From Bryum argenteum (lineage: Eukaryota; Streptophyta; Bryopsida; Bryales; Bryaceae), in the NCBI GenBank assembly GCA_037043015.1, contig CM073329.1, positions 14,772,648 through 14,836,647 on the forward strand: a stretch of DNA of 64,000 bases, read 5' to 3'. The position numbers and the translations under genes are program-made. The stretch's first letter is position 1. Every line of letters begins with the position of its first letter. This document shows positions 49,676 to 61,746 of this stretch, in pieces. The notes under the pieces were generated by a model. That model did no database searches. It was given only the letters and a program-made list of their open reading frames with translations, and had not been told where the DNA came from.

Positions 49676-50515
49676 CGGATCGGGCCGCATGAGGTGTCAT
49701 TTGAAGCAGATTTCTGTGTAGAGTTGTAAAATACAATTGGGTTGCGAAACCGGTGGACGGGTCGGGAGATATGGGGGATATTGAATTCGAAGTATTTATG
49801 ATCCCAAAATCAAGGTTGTCACATTGGACAAGTTACAATTTACCAAATTGAAAATAGTGAACAAGTTCTATTTACCACCCTTAGATTGACTCAATCATAA
49901 GGCCAAAATATAAAATTTTCCAAAGTGTCCAATGTGATAACCATGCCCCAAATTATAAGAAATCACAAAAATGATGTAATTATAAATCTAGCAGAAAACC
50001 AGAGGGACATGGTAAAAGTAATTTAGTAAGCGTGGCAACGCCACATGATATACTGATCATTATTGTAGGCAAGTAGTTTGTTTTGATTTGTGCCATCATG
50101 ATCTTGGGCAGCGCCGGTCGGATTAGGGCACATGAAGAAGCGGCTTTTATGTAAGCATGCGAGCACAATGATTAGCAAGTTGGGCCACCAATTTCAAAAT
50201 TATTGAATTTCAAAATTTTAGCCCTATGTTGGGAAATATTTGTATGAGCGTGGTAACGCCGCGTGAGCAAACTAGTCTTTTATTTAAGCCAGGTAGTTTG
50301 TTATGGGTTATTATGATATTAGGGATTGTTGGTTCAATTGGGCCGCATAAGGTGTCGTTGGAAGTGGATTTTTTTTTGTAGATTTGTAGAAAACAATGAG
50401 ATTGTGGAACGGGTGAACAAATCCCGAGACATTGAATTTCAAAGTATTTATGGCCCGAAAAATATTGGAAATTATTTGTATGAGCGTGGTAACGCCGCAT
50501 GAGCGTACTAGTTTG
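49676..50515. repeat. Degenerate repeat blocks with gcgtggtaacgccgc cores
   Basis: The core gcgtgg(c/t)aacgcc(a/g)c(a/g)tga recurs near 50030, 50249 and 50484. Blocks beginning gggccgcat(a/g)aggtgtc recur near 49683 and 50340, each followed by a similar ~120-bp stretch ending gaagtattta or aaagtattta. This looks like two or three diverged copies of one unit. Confidence 0.6.
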
Positions 50516-50799
50516 AAGTCCCAAAAAAATAATATATGGACTTATGGAGTCACAACTTACTTACAAGCTCTTAACATCTCCTAAATGCCTCAACCTTTTT
50601 TTGAAAACAAAACATCATTTTGAGGAAGAAGAAAAGATAAATAAAATATGCCATAAATATATGTGAAATGAGCTTATTTAGATATCAAGTGTTAAATATT
50701 GTAAGAATTTTATTTTAGGTCATGTGTACCAAAATTTGAGTTATGAAGCCTCATGAATTGTGAGATCATGTCCTCATGTTATTTAAACAAGCAACAAAA

Positions 50800-51371
50800 T
50801 TTCATCATTTTCAATTTACAGTAGAAATCCCATCAGAACCGCTATTACAATAAAAAAATTTGCAACTAGAAACTTGTTCACCTTCATATCAATCATATCC
50901 TTGTACCAAAAAGACCCATCAAATTTTTTTAGCTCAAATAATAGCCTTCCAATGCAGAAAATCACCAAAATATTTACAAAAGGAAAATAGTCTAAACCTA
51001 GATTCTTTGCATTCAAATCTAAGACATATCTTCGAAGTATCTTCAATTCGGTCAAGCCTCCTACCACCAAAACTTAGTTGTGATAAGATTCCATCTGCAA
51101 AAAATAAAGCCAATATCCAACTAGTGGATGAAGTAGATATGGCTCCTTAAAAATCACTCACACTGTCACTTATTTCATTGTAGAAACATCATCGCAAATT
51201 TAATACCAATAGTATTCAATTCAAAAATCTTCCAACTAGAATGTTCTCAGATTTCATCTTAGATTCATGATTATGTTCTTTACATAATCATAAATAAGTT
51301 TCCAGTTGGAGATTTTTTCATTGTAATAGCGTTTTTGATGAGATTTCTACTGTAAATTGAAAATGATGAAA
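50800..51371. mobile_element. MITE with about 70-bp inverted ends (about 570 bp)
   Basis: The left end (catcattttcaatttacagt then agaaatcc) and the reverse-complemented right end (catcattttcaatttacagt then agaaatct) match over about 70 bp, out to gcaactagaaac versus ccaactggaaac. The interior is non-coding. The flanks show no clear duplication, so the superfamily is open. Confidence 0.65.
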
Positions 51372-53380
51372 GTATGGTTATTTTAACTATTACCACATAG
51401 AGTTGGTGATAATTTTTTTTAATTTTTTAATTTTTATGGGAGTCAACATGCTATAATGAGCTTAAAAAGTATAAGAATACAAAGCAAGTTTAATTTGAGT
51501 TACAATCTTGATACTTGAAGTGAACATTGAATCTACATCTTTGCCATTCAACTAAACACATTTAGAGGGAGGTATAACCCTAAGAGCAAATAAAGTATAT
51601 TGCGACTATGAGGGGGTAAGATATCACCAAATTGAGATTGAAGGCCACTACAATTTTTAACAAGACATTTCCGTCTAGGAAGATGAGGAAGGCGGGTGCG
51701 TGTCGTCTCCAAATGCAAACATAAGGTGGAGCGAGCTTTGAAGTTTGAAAATCCTCTTAAAGATTGGTTTTGGTTTTTTCTTATTGCTAGTAGAATATGA
51801 TTTTTTGTGTGGCGTTTGGTAATAATATTTTAGGAGTAGATAATAACATTTTTAGAAAACAAGAATGTTTGATTTTCTACTCAAATTCATTGGTTTTGTT
51901 TATTGCACACTCACAAAATATTTTTTCTCATATATAAATATAAAACACATACATCACGTTTAGGATTGTAAATGCATTACATGTCAACATCATGGGTACG
52001 ACTTTGCGCTCAAACTCGTGAAAGCAATCATGCACTTTACCATGTGCAGTTTTTTTTTTTCTTTTTTCATTTGATTCTAATTATTGTGTGTCTTTTAAGG
52101 ATGTATCACTCTCATGCTTGTATATACTTACTTGATTTTTTTACAAATTTTATAACTTTGAGCAAAATCACTTTATAACCCTTTTCACCACATTTAAAGC
52201 GAGAGATGTTTAAGGGTTAATTAGTTGTAAGCAACTACTTTAAAGTGAAAGGGGAAGGTTGCTTTCAAACAAATCTAGAATCTATCTAATGTATAAACAC
52301 CCAAGCCTACTTTTAACCTAGTAACATAATTTCCAAAAAAGTGTCATAGATGAAAATAAAGGCAAACCATCCTGATTTCAACCGTACAATTTTAGAATAG
52401 AATTATTGTACGTTCTATGGATCAAAATTTGAGTCATGAGGCCTCCTAGATTGCCAAATCATAAAGTATCACTACTTAAGAATTGATATGAGATTTCTTG
52501 ATTTCCACTTTAATCAGAGCGTTTCCTATATTCCATGTTTTCAAGGGTTCATGGCTCTAAAGTACTTAGTGCTTTTACATATTTGTATACTTATCAAAAA
52601 ATCACAAAACCCCTTTGCTTCATGATGATTTTTATTTCATTACAAACAATAAATCGTTAAAAACTATATGCACGTCTAATATGAAGATATTTTCTACTCT
52701 TTAGGTAGATTAGTGTTAAATTCACTTATTACTCTTAATCAATATTTTTACCCGCTACACTAGCCAGGATGGGTATCCTTACATAGTATTAGGATCAATA
52801 GTCTTAGTAATGTTTTTTTACCTGATATCTAAACTTATAACATTTTCAAATCTTATAAGAATCCAACACTAATCTACCTATTTAGTATCGTTGCCAATTT
52901 ATGGTACTTCCATGCTAGAAATAACAATTTCAAAGATTCTAACATGAAGTAACTCTAGCTTTTCAATCCATCCACGTCATCATTCTATTTAGAAACCACA
53001 TAAACTTGATTCCCTTCGGATCCCTTGCGAAGTGACCGGGCACTCCAAGGATCCAGCACTCTATGCAAAATGTCACTATAATAGGCACCCCACTCACTAA
53101 TCTACACCAAATTCTCTTTTAATGGAAACGCACAGACTATTTCTCATCCGCACTATTTATAAACTACTCTATATGTGCCTGTGGCGTACATCTTGCGCCG
53201 TCAGTCACCTTGTTCAATAGTTGCCAGTCCACAGCCAGCTTCACGGTCAATGCATTCTCGATCACTTTCAATCTGCGATCTGCTTTGAGATTTGCAAGAG
53301 CATTGATCCGGTTGAGTCGATTTTTGCAGAAGCGATTGAGTGAGTTGTTTCGAGATTTAGGGTTGAGCGCTTGCGCGGGG
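51372..53380. other. Intergenic, ends with the upstream region of the small membrane-protein gene
   Basis: AT-rich, no gene. It includes a MITE (52694-52888), a lone piggyBac-type right end (tttaaggg before TTAA at 52217) and, from about 53160, the presumed 5' UTR of the next gene. Confidence 0.4.
52694..52888. mobile_element. MITE with AATAGGTAGATTAGTGTT ends (copy 2)
   Basis: It has inverted ends (tttaggtagattagtgtta on the left; actaaataggtagattagtg reverse-complemented on the right) and interior blocks (atattttta, ggatcaata or gattcca) in common with 11853-12069. It is more diverged than copy 1. Confidence 0.6.
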
Positions 53381-53641
53381 ATGGATAGAGGAGTGCACGA
53401 GCATTACTGGACGGTGGGCAGCGAAGAAGCATACAAGCCGTACACGGACGGTTTTAACGGGGAGCAATACTTCCAGGGCCTCGTCGGTTTGTGCATCAGC
53501 TACTTCGTTGGTCGCATGTTTTTTGATGGCATTGTGCTGTTCTTGATCGTCGCTCTCTCCTTGGGAGTCATTCTGCAGCTTCTTGATTCTTGGAATGCTT
53601 CCATCAGACCTCCCAAGGTTGTAAAATCCTATTTCTTTTAG
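53381..53641 (+). CDS. Small two-pass membrane protein, unrecognised
   Basis: An 86-residue frame starts MDRGVHEHYWTVGSEEAYKP and has two hydrophobic stretches at about residues 30-48 (YFQGLVGLCISYFVGRMFF) and 50-68 (GIVLFLIVALSLGVILQLL). The N-terminal ~28 residues are polar. I do not recognise the family. The codon context and a plausible 5' UTR (GC-richer than the surroundings) support it. A GT in PPK|gttgta could instead be a donor, making this only exon 1, but the open frame ends 24 nt later at a stop. A decayed tandem copy follows. Confidence 0.5.
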   Translation: MDRGVHEHYWTVGSEEAYKPYTDGFNGEQYFQGLVGLCISYFVGRMFFDGIVLFLIVALSLGVILQLLDSWNASIRPPKVVKSYFF

Positions 53642-53798
53642 TCATCGGAGAGAAGCTCTCGCTCTCTCGATCTTTTTGTACATTAGATGATAACCGGTAA
53701 CATTACCCCTCAATTTTGAGCGCTCAATCTCCACACTTCTTGTGTCTTTTGAATATCACCAGAGTTTGAATTTTTGGTGCTGCTTGAAATTTGGCCCG

Positions 53799-54085
53799 TC
53801 AGCTACTTCGCTGCTCGCATGTTCTTGTGCTGTTCTTCATCGTGAGAGTCATTCTGCAGCTCCTCGATTCTTGAAATGCTTCCATTAGACCTCACAAGGT
53901 TGTGAAGTCCTGTTTCTTTTAGTCATCGCAGAGAAGCTCTTGTTCTCTCTCATTTGTATAGTACATTGGACGAACACCTACTTTTTGAGTCTGTACAAGC
54001 GCTCAATCCCCACACCCCTTCTTGTGTCCTTTGGAGTTCATCAGAATTCAAAATTTGGCGCGCTTTTTGAGATGCTTGTATTCAA
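53799..54085 (+). pseudogene. Decayed tandem copy of the small membrane-protein gene end
   Basis: This segment repeats 53484-53790: cagctacttcg, gctcgcatgtt, gtcattctgcagct, gaatgcttccat, ttcttttagtcatcg, then the 3' flank gcgctcaatc and tcttgtgtc. It lacks the start codon region and contains deletions and an in-frame stop relative to the parent (gattcttgaaatg), so it cannot make the protein. Confidence 0.75.
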
Positions 54086-57000
54086 ATCAAGTTGTCTTGA
54101 TCCTGGAGGCTTTTATGTTTTAACATGACCTGAAAATTGTAGCAATTAAATCTGGTGTGGAAGAATGTTTTCCATGGTCTCGGTGGAAAGCTCGCCACAT
54201 TGTTATGAAATACTATTAGGAGTGCCGGTCAATTTGAGTAACTGGTTTTGTAAGTCTGAAGAATAGGAGATGGTAGAGAGCAGGGATGTCTGTCGTATTC
54301 CTTTACTTCGGTGAATGAAGTTGGCAACGTTCATGTATGTGCACACAGCTTGTGTACATGTTCAGACAATCTCCAATATGCTATAATTTTGTATCATAGA
54401 TCCTCCATCGTCCTCATGTAAGAGATTGAATGACCTCAATCACATATGTTTCACAAATATCAGGAATTTGAAGGCTGCGTTGAGTTAATAGGTACGTTTC
54501 ATTACATACAATTGTGTGCAATCTGGTACAATGTGGTCCCATGGTCATGCAATTGGAGAGTTTGAATAACATGAAGAGTTTTGGTTATTGGAATTGATTA
54601 TTACTATGAGTTGATTAATCGCACAAATCTTAGAGTGGTGTTAAATGGCATAATTAACTTCTTGTATTTGTCATCTCTTTAATTTCTAAACTAGGGTTAC
54701 CAAGCTATAAAATGATTCTAAATAATTAGATTAGCTTTGGAAAGGCTACCATGATCTACACCACATATGATATTGGTCCGTCTTAAAAGGTCATTGTTGA
54801 ATTATAACTTTTTTCATATTTTCTATCCTCAACATTAGATAGGTGTAATAGATGTAGGACATTATAGAGAAAAGATGGGTACATATACATGTGCGCCTGT
54901 GTATTTTGCATGAAGACTTTGCTAGTATAAATTGAAAAGTGATGAACCCTTAACAGGGCCGAATATTAAAAAACAACATTCTGGATGACTGGAGCAACTT
55001 TGAAGAGCCATAACTTCTTCATTCAAAGTTCGTTTCGGATGAAAATGTCCCAAATGAAGTTTAGTTTGTGTGGTAAAAGGGTTATCTCTGCACCGAGGAT
55101 AAGCATGGCTCATCAACTTTCACTCTGCCTTTAAAACCGGCACAACATGGAAGAAAATTGGTGGTGATTGTAACAGAATTAGGATTAACCTTTTCAACTT
55201 GCAGACAGATTGTATATGTGGAAATACTTTAACATCATGAAGATTACCCGTTCTCTGGGAATCCTATAGTGTCTAATTACATGTATGAAGTGTTTTAATC
55301 TTCCACGGTTTTTCACTAAATTTTGAACTCCTTCCTTTCAAGAGCATGTTATTCCATTGTGCACAGAAAGATGAGCCCACATATAAACTGAATACAAGAA
55401 GAGACAATGCAAACAGAACATGAGATTGACAAGTGCGATCAAAGGTCCTTTCTTAGGGCCTAAAATTCTTTCCGAGCAAGAGATCAACAAAACCTAAAAA
55501 ATACATACCCACCACTTTCCTTTTGTAGTGGCGGCGAGAGCGAGCTCAACATCGGGCACTTTCTAAGGTTTTCTAGTAGGGGATTTGAGCTTCCGATTAT
55601 TCAACATCACAACGTACTAGCAAAGACCACAATGACTTGAGCGCGCCTTGCAAGTGCTCGGATTAAGCTTCCACTTGCCATCACCGCCCTACTCATTAAT
55701 GTGATACTTCAATATAAAAACCAGAGCTGATAGCACCCCGACCTAGTTGGTAAACGGCCACAATCGTCTCTTTAGGCGGCCGTATCAACGGTTGAATTTT
55801 TTACCATACCATACCCCTACCTCTCATCAGACTTCATCAATTAAATGATACCAACTACATGCAAGTTTCAACGCACAATGTCCATAGATTAACATGTAAG
55901 AGCTTGAGGGTTGACAAAAATTACGATACATATTTATTGCTAGACCAATTTCATAATATACATATTAGGTACGAATTAGGTAGAACCCCATTTAAGGTGT
56001 GTCTACCTTACAACCATACCACTAAAAAGTAGTGTGCTATGAAGCGGACGGATGAGAATGATATGGACGAAAACGAAGCGACATTCGTTCATGTAGGCCC
56101 TACAGCGCTCGCTCCTGCGACGCACTTTTATCTTTTCTCGTGGTTAGCTCCAATTGCGATCACGTCTTTTGACGTACCTGCCGCGCCGTGCCGTGCCGTA
56201 GCGTCAGCAGTAGTAGTCTCACGTTTCGGCGTTGTGCCTGAGGCAGGCAGGCAGGCTACCTGAAGATAAAACCATGGCAATGGAAAAATCAACAACAACG
56301 ACAACATCAAACGATTGATCGTTGATGATCATCGAGCTGCCGGGGTTGCCATCGCTGTTGCCCGCCGTCTCCCATCGTGGCACCAATTGTCTTCGGCGTG
56401 CTCCTACATCTCTAGAGCAAGTGGGAGCCGCCCCTGGAGCCAACGGCCGCGACAACGGAGAAGAATCTTTCTACAGGTGTGCCGACATTCATTGCTCCAG
56501 AACTTTTTAGTCATGCAATTTAGTTGTACTACTCCTGCCGTTTCTTGAGGTTTTCCTGTTGTTCAGGGTAAAGCAAATTATATCGTTTCTTTTGATCGAG
56601 CTCCTCGTTAATTTGTCTTTTCCATGAATCGCTCTCAGAAAGTTTACGCATATTCCTCATGGCATTGTGCGCAATTGGAAGTGTCCTGTTATTACTCTGG
56701 TTGAGAATGACAAGTACGACAATCTGTTCTTTCTCTTTCATAGTAGAGAATCATAGCTATGTCCTGAGATGGCCATGCGGCACTTCAGCTTTCTTAGTTA
56801 CTAATTGTGGCATGGAGTATTGTTGTCTATCAATGAGCCGTGAATGTGGCCTCTGCTGTAAATTATCATAATTATTTATCCAAGTGTGGCACTCTTTTAA
56901 GATTTATGGATGGATCTGATGGATCTTGTGCGCTTGAAGGTATCCTGGAGGCAGAGACACCAAACATGCGATGTGATATCTAATTCTGCTTAGTTACTAA

Positions 57001-57466
57001 TTTTGGTATGAATTGATGTTGTATAGTGCCGAATGTATCTACAACCAGTAGTCTTTGTAGAATAGTTTTCAAGTTCGGTGTAATGGAATATATGGAATAT
57101 GAACATATGGAATATGAGAAGACTTATGTAATGATTTTGTTTGTTCATTTGGATGTCTACCTATCAGTGTTCTTCAAAAGCCAAATCTATACATTTGAGG
57201 TTCCTTACTTCTAATCAATGTTGATTTTTTGAGTGTTGGTCCAACTTCTGATCAACTTCTATAAACTCTATCTTGATAGACTTCACATCAACTTCGTCTC
57301 AATTTTGGAATAATTTATAAAGCTGACTTCACATCAACAGATTCAGTAATTGCTTCCTCTTGTGAAAGTTTGCCCGCTTGATTTGTCAAATTGTGGCACT
57401 ATTTAATCTCAGGCCGGATTTGATGTGATCAGGAAGCAGACACTAAATGTGAGGTTCTAGGAAGCG
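54086..57466. other. Intergenic and upstream of the JmjC gene
   Basis: 54947-55080 resembles the piggyBac-like partial at 18622. From about 56040 the sequence is GC-richer and probably holds the JmjC promoter and 5' UTR; a donor-like ctacag|gtgtgc near 56476 and an acceptor ttctag at 57460 would make a 5'-UTR intron. Short frames such as 56322-56510 have no family match. Confidence 0.4.
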
Positions 57467-60400
57467 ATGGAACAAACACGAAGGTCTAAGAGGCAGAGAG
57501 TGACTGTGGACTATTCGCGTTTAGACACATCTGGATTTGCAGATTGCATACGCGTCCAGCACAAGAAGCTTGCGAGAGCTGTTCTGAGATTTGTAGGCCA
57601 GGCAGAGGAAGAGGAATATGCTATATCTACTATTGTAGCCAGTGATCTTGCAGGTTATGTTCATTCAACGGGATTCGCGAATCCTTGTGTCGTTCGTGCA
57701 ACTGAGAATGCCCAAAGTACACTTGGTATCAGGTATTCTTTGCTGCATTATTTCACTACTCTGAGAACGAGGTCCGATGATGAAGACTTTGCCAGAATTG
57801 GTCTTCCCTTATACTTCAGCATGCAAATAATAATATTCTTATAATACATGCCTCATAGTCAGCTAAAATATTGTCCTCAGAGTGCCAGAAGGAGAGTTAA
57901 CAGTCGACCGGGTTGCTGAACTTGTTGGACGAAACCGACAAGTGAACACTATTGATGTGTCAACACAGGTTATTCATCTTCCTGAGTCAATTTCATTGCT
58001 AATTGGAGAGGTTGATAGAAGCTGATCAAGTTCGAGTTATAAGTCTCACACAAGCTACTGTACTATCTGAAACTGCGGCCTCATTGAGCAATAGCGCGTT
58101 AGTGAGATTTGGAGCATATCAACTTGTCAGTAAAGCGATGAGCGAAGCGGTGGTTGGAAAATGTCTTTGAATTCGGCTCATTAATGAATTTGTTTCTTTT
58201 GTATCCATGTCGCAGTCAGAAGGACCCGTTTATACTATGGACGAATTGGCAGCTTATTTTGAGTCTCCAAGCCCCAGAAAGCCCCTTCTAAATGTTGTGT
58301 CGCTGGATCTGGCCAACACTAAGCTTCATGACATGGTAATGTGGCATCGGAACTTCGGTAAAAAATCAGTTGACATGATCGACTATCTGAAGTTTAGGGT
58401 TTTCTCTATCCTTTCATGTTGGTTATACTACTCGCCGATGCGATCTGTGTTCTGGTTTTACGAATACATCATAGGGTCATGGGTCTCTTTCTGTATGCGA
58501 ACTTCTAAGATTCTAATTCTATGCAACAGGTCAGTGCGCCTTCTTTGGTTCGAGAGCTTGACCTTGTGAACAAGGCATGGCCGCCTTCTCAGTCTCCAAC
58601 CCCCATGGTAAGTTTCAATGCTATGCCGTTCTACTTCCATTTCATTTAATTTCAGTCATTTTGTATACTGGTCCTAATTTCTTCGAATTTCATCATGCTA
58701 ACATGCATTATGTATGTGCGTTCATTATAGGTACAACTGTATGCTTTGTTGAGTGTGGCTGATTGCTTCATGGACTTCCATATTGACTTTGGAGGCTCCT
58801 CTGTGTGGTATCATGTTCTCAGGTCTGTAGCACTCCCTCTTTCCATTTACACAACCAGTTTTGCAGTCATTCATCATAGGTGTAATGTTCTGCTTAAACG
58901 TGCAAGCTGAAATCAGAACTATGTCACTGGTATTCGTCCTTTGTTACTTCCCTCTTTTCTACTTGCAATTTCACTTTGTGATTTATTAAATACTGAGCAG
59001 TGTCGTTGGTCTTTTGAGGATCAGTGGGAGTAAGGTATTCTTATTAGTTCCACCAACAAAAGCCAACTTGTTGTCATTTGAAGAATGGTCATCATCCGAC
59101 AGACAGGCAAGAATATGTTTCAGCTTATTTCCTTAAAGTCTTTGGATCTTTTGAAAGTTCTTGCATCTTGAGTTGGTCAAGTTTGAAACAAAACCGTGAT
59201 GCTGAGAGACAACCTTTATGATCATCGTTTCATTTTTTGGGTTCCTTGGATGGAAGTTGCAAGTATTGGTGGCTGAGCTTTATCTAAATAACAATGCAGG
59301 GTAGCGTTTTCTTTGCAGACAGAGCAACAGGATGTCAAAAATTGGAACTGACAGCCGGAGATACTCTCATGCTGTAAGATACACCTTTTGCAGATGCCGA
59401 ATTTAGGTTCATATTTTCGAGTTGCTAAAAAAGCCAACAGTTGATGATGGTTGGTTGTATTTTGATGAAATTCGCAGAATAACATCTTAGTTGACTTATT
59501 GATCTTCACTGCTTTCCATCTAGGCCGGGGGGATGGCCTCATTGTGTGGTGACCCCAGAAGACTCCGTGGTGTTGGGCGGCAACTTCTTGACTGGCTACA
59601 ACCTGCCAATACAGCTCGACATATATCCACTCTAAATATGTTGGCGATATGTTTCATGCACTACGAGAGCACTTGGCTCAGAGAAACGCGAATACATTGT
59701 AGATTGAGTCTAGATTCTCTGAATTATTAAACGATTCATTGGTGTAGTACTTGCACTTGCACTTGCCTTGACTTGGTTATCGTATCACATGGCGAATGGA
59801 GGAGAGATTGAAAGTTCGCTCTAAGTTTCGCTTTCCACTCTTCAAGCAGCTGATGTGGTGAGCACGAAACCTGTTTTATTGTTAAGACTCGAGACTTGAA
59901 TTAGCACCTGTATTCATAAACAGAAAAAAATGCTAAAACTCAAAATCCGATTCGCTAACACACGCATCTGCAGGTACACAACTTCTTATTATCTGGCGCG
60001 TCTGCGGTCCACAACGGATGTCGTGAGTAGATATGAGAAGGAAGGGCTTGTCAGGCTTTGTGCTTATCTTCAATCTTGGCTACAACAGGTGAGCAGTAAT
60101 AACGCCACAGTATCCTTCATAAGAAAGAGCGATTCCGTGCTCTAACACTAAGAATTTCTATAGGACTTTCTCCCGTTTATGGACGGAAGGTGTTCTTTGG
60201 TACCAATTATTTGCAAGAGTAGTTGTCTCCCTGAAACACATTAGCTCTTACTTTGGAACTATTGTATCACAGATAAAACAAGAAACAGTTACCTGAGGAA
60301 CATGCAATTGTTTGTGCAGTCGAAAGATGGAAGTGACTTACCATATACTATCAAGAATCCTTCAAATTTGGTGCACGAGTTGGAGGACACTTTGAAGGTA

Positions 60401-61746
60401 AGTAATCATCTTGCATGGTATATTTCTCTACTTGGGGAGGTTGAGTTTGATCCGCTCTTTTCCTTTTAGTTATATCTTAGAGGATTTTATTCAAACCTTG
60501 TCTTCGAATTTTGGACACGTATATGAGGTGAATTGTTCAAATGTAGTGGGATCTGCGTTTTGGATTCTGTTGTTCGCTAAGGATTGCAAATTTTTGTTTC
60601 ATTTGTACAGAGGGAGGGCTTCGTTCGTCCAGCTGTCGATTCTAGGGCATCTGCCACGCTGCGTGTCACGGTATATGTCTTCTTGAAATTTCCGTCAAAT
60701 CTTGAATCCATGTTGGAGTTTCTCCATTGAAACGAGCTACTGTACAACTTTTAGAGTAGGCCTTGTGAACACCTCCTCAAGACACTCTGGGTTCAACTTG
60801 CGCTTGCTTCTTTCTTAGGCATTGACCACAATGCATCTCGGTTCTTCTGCCACTGCCATGTTGATCCGTATTGACTATTCTCACTTGGTTGTGAATTTGT
60901 AGAAGATACTAAACTTTCATGTGGTGCTCGATTCGCAGTTTCGGCCACTATCACCTGAGAGACCTGTCCCACAATGGCCTAACCTGGTAGAGGTATCCAG
61001 ATTGTTTGACCTTCACAAGTTCCCACTTCACGGTTACGGGTCCTAGATTTGTGCACAGAGTAATCTTCTATTGAGGTGCATGTGCGGTGGATGTGCAGCC
61101 TCAAAATTCACACCTTCTTCCTTGACCTAATCGTTCAAGTGTTTTTTGGAAGGACTTTTTAATATGACGCAAACAAATCGTGGAAACTGAATGGATCACA
61201 GGATGGATGTCGTAGTGGCGAAGTGATCTTGAGGTTTCGGTTGGCCTTTCGAGACAATGAGAGAGAATATAGACTGACGATAGTGTCTTCGAATGATGTG
61301 CAGGGCGAGGATACGGAAGAAGAAATAGCACCAGAGGATACGGATGATGGTGAGTTTGACCCTTCAGACGAAGATGACATGGACTTTCAAGTGGCAGTGA
61401 CCTCATCTCCGTGGTCAAAACGACAGCGAACACCCTCCACAAAGAAACTGGTATAGAGACTGTTTCTCTTGTTCCCATTTTCTCAAGTTCCTGTCAAGTT
61501 CTCAAGTTCCCGCCCATCCATCATCTGCAAAACTAATACCTGTATCATTTGGTTTTATTGCAGGAGAGAAAACCAAGCGGTCCAAAGCGCTCTGTTGTCT
61601 TTGCATTACCAAGGATACCTACTCCATCCACGACGACGCCTACAAAAACCATCAGTTCTGTCCGATCCAGATTGTTGAAGAAGTGTGGCTTGGACCCACG
61701 GATACCGCTACCATCTCCAAAAGCTAGGCCGAAGGAAGACTGTTGA
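57467..61746 (+). CDS. KDM2/7-type JmjC histone demethylase-like protein
   Basis: Fifteen coding exons: 57467-57732, 57881-57968, 58216-58335, 58530-58607, 58731-58822, 59025-59106, 59300-59373, 59524-59622, 59789-59857, 59974-60088, 60320-60397, 60611-60670, 60939-60992, 61202-61450 and 61564-61746 (1707 nt, 568 residues). The JmjC region follows the KDM2/PHF8 order: [110 protein letters not shown]. Iron ligands are H201, D203 and H272, and K218 is the 2-oxoglutarate lysine. The Thr normally three residues before the first His is Met198. No PHD finger or CXXC motif is visible. The C-terminus is acidic then basic. KDM2/7 enzymes remove methyl groups from H3K36, H3K9 or H3K27 in the nucleus; the target here is unknown. 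Intron 6 starts GC and intron 8 looks AT-AC. Confidence 0.93.
59623..59788 (+). other. Predicted U12-type AT-AC intron in the JmjC gene
   Basis: The 166-bp intron starts atatccac (U12 AT-AC consensus ATATCCTT). It has tgccttgac at 59764-59772, matching the U12 branch site, with the branch A 17 nt before the terminal cac. Splicing here joins exon 8 to exon 9 as [19 protein letters not shown], which fits the conserved QLxIYxIExR of KDM2/7 proteins. No GT-AG pair gives this join, and reading on meets a stop within four codons. Confidence 0.7.

Noticed and set aside
52175-52220. Short ataaccctt ... aagggttaat stretch looking like a tiny piggyBac element
   Set aside because: Only about 40 bp between the ends, too short to be an element; probably a solo end or chance.
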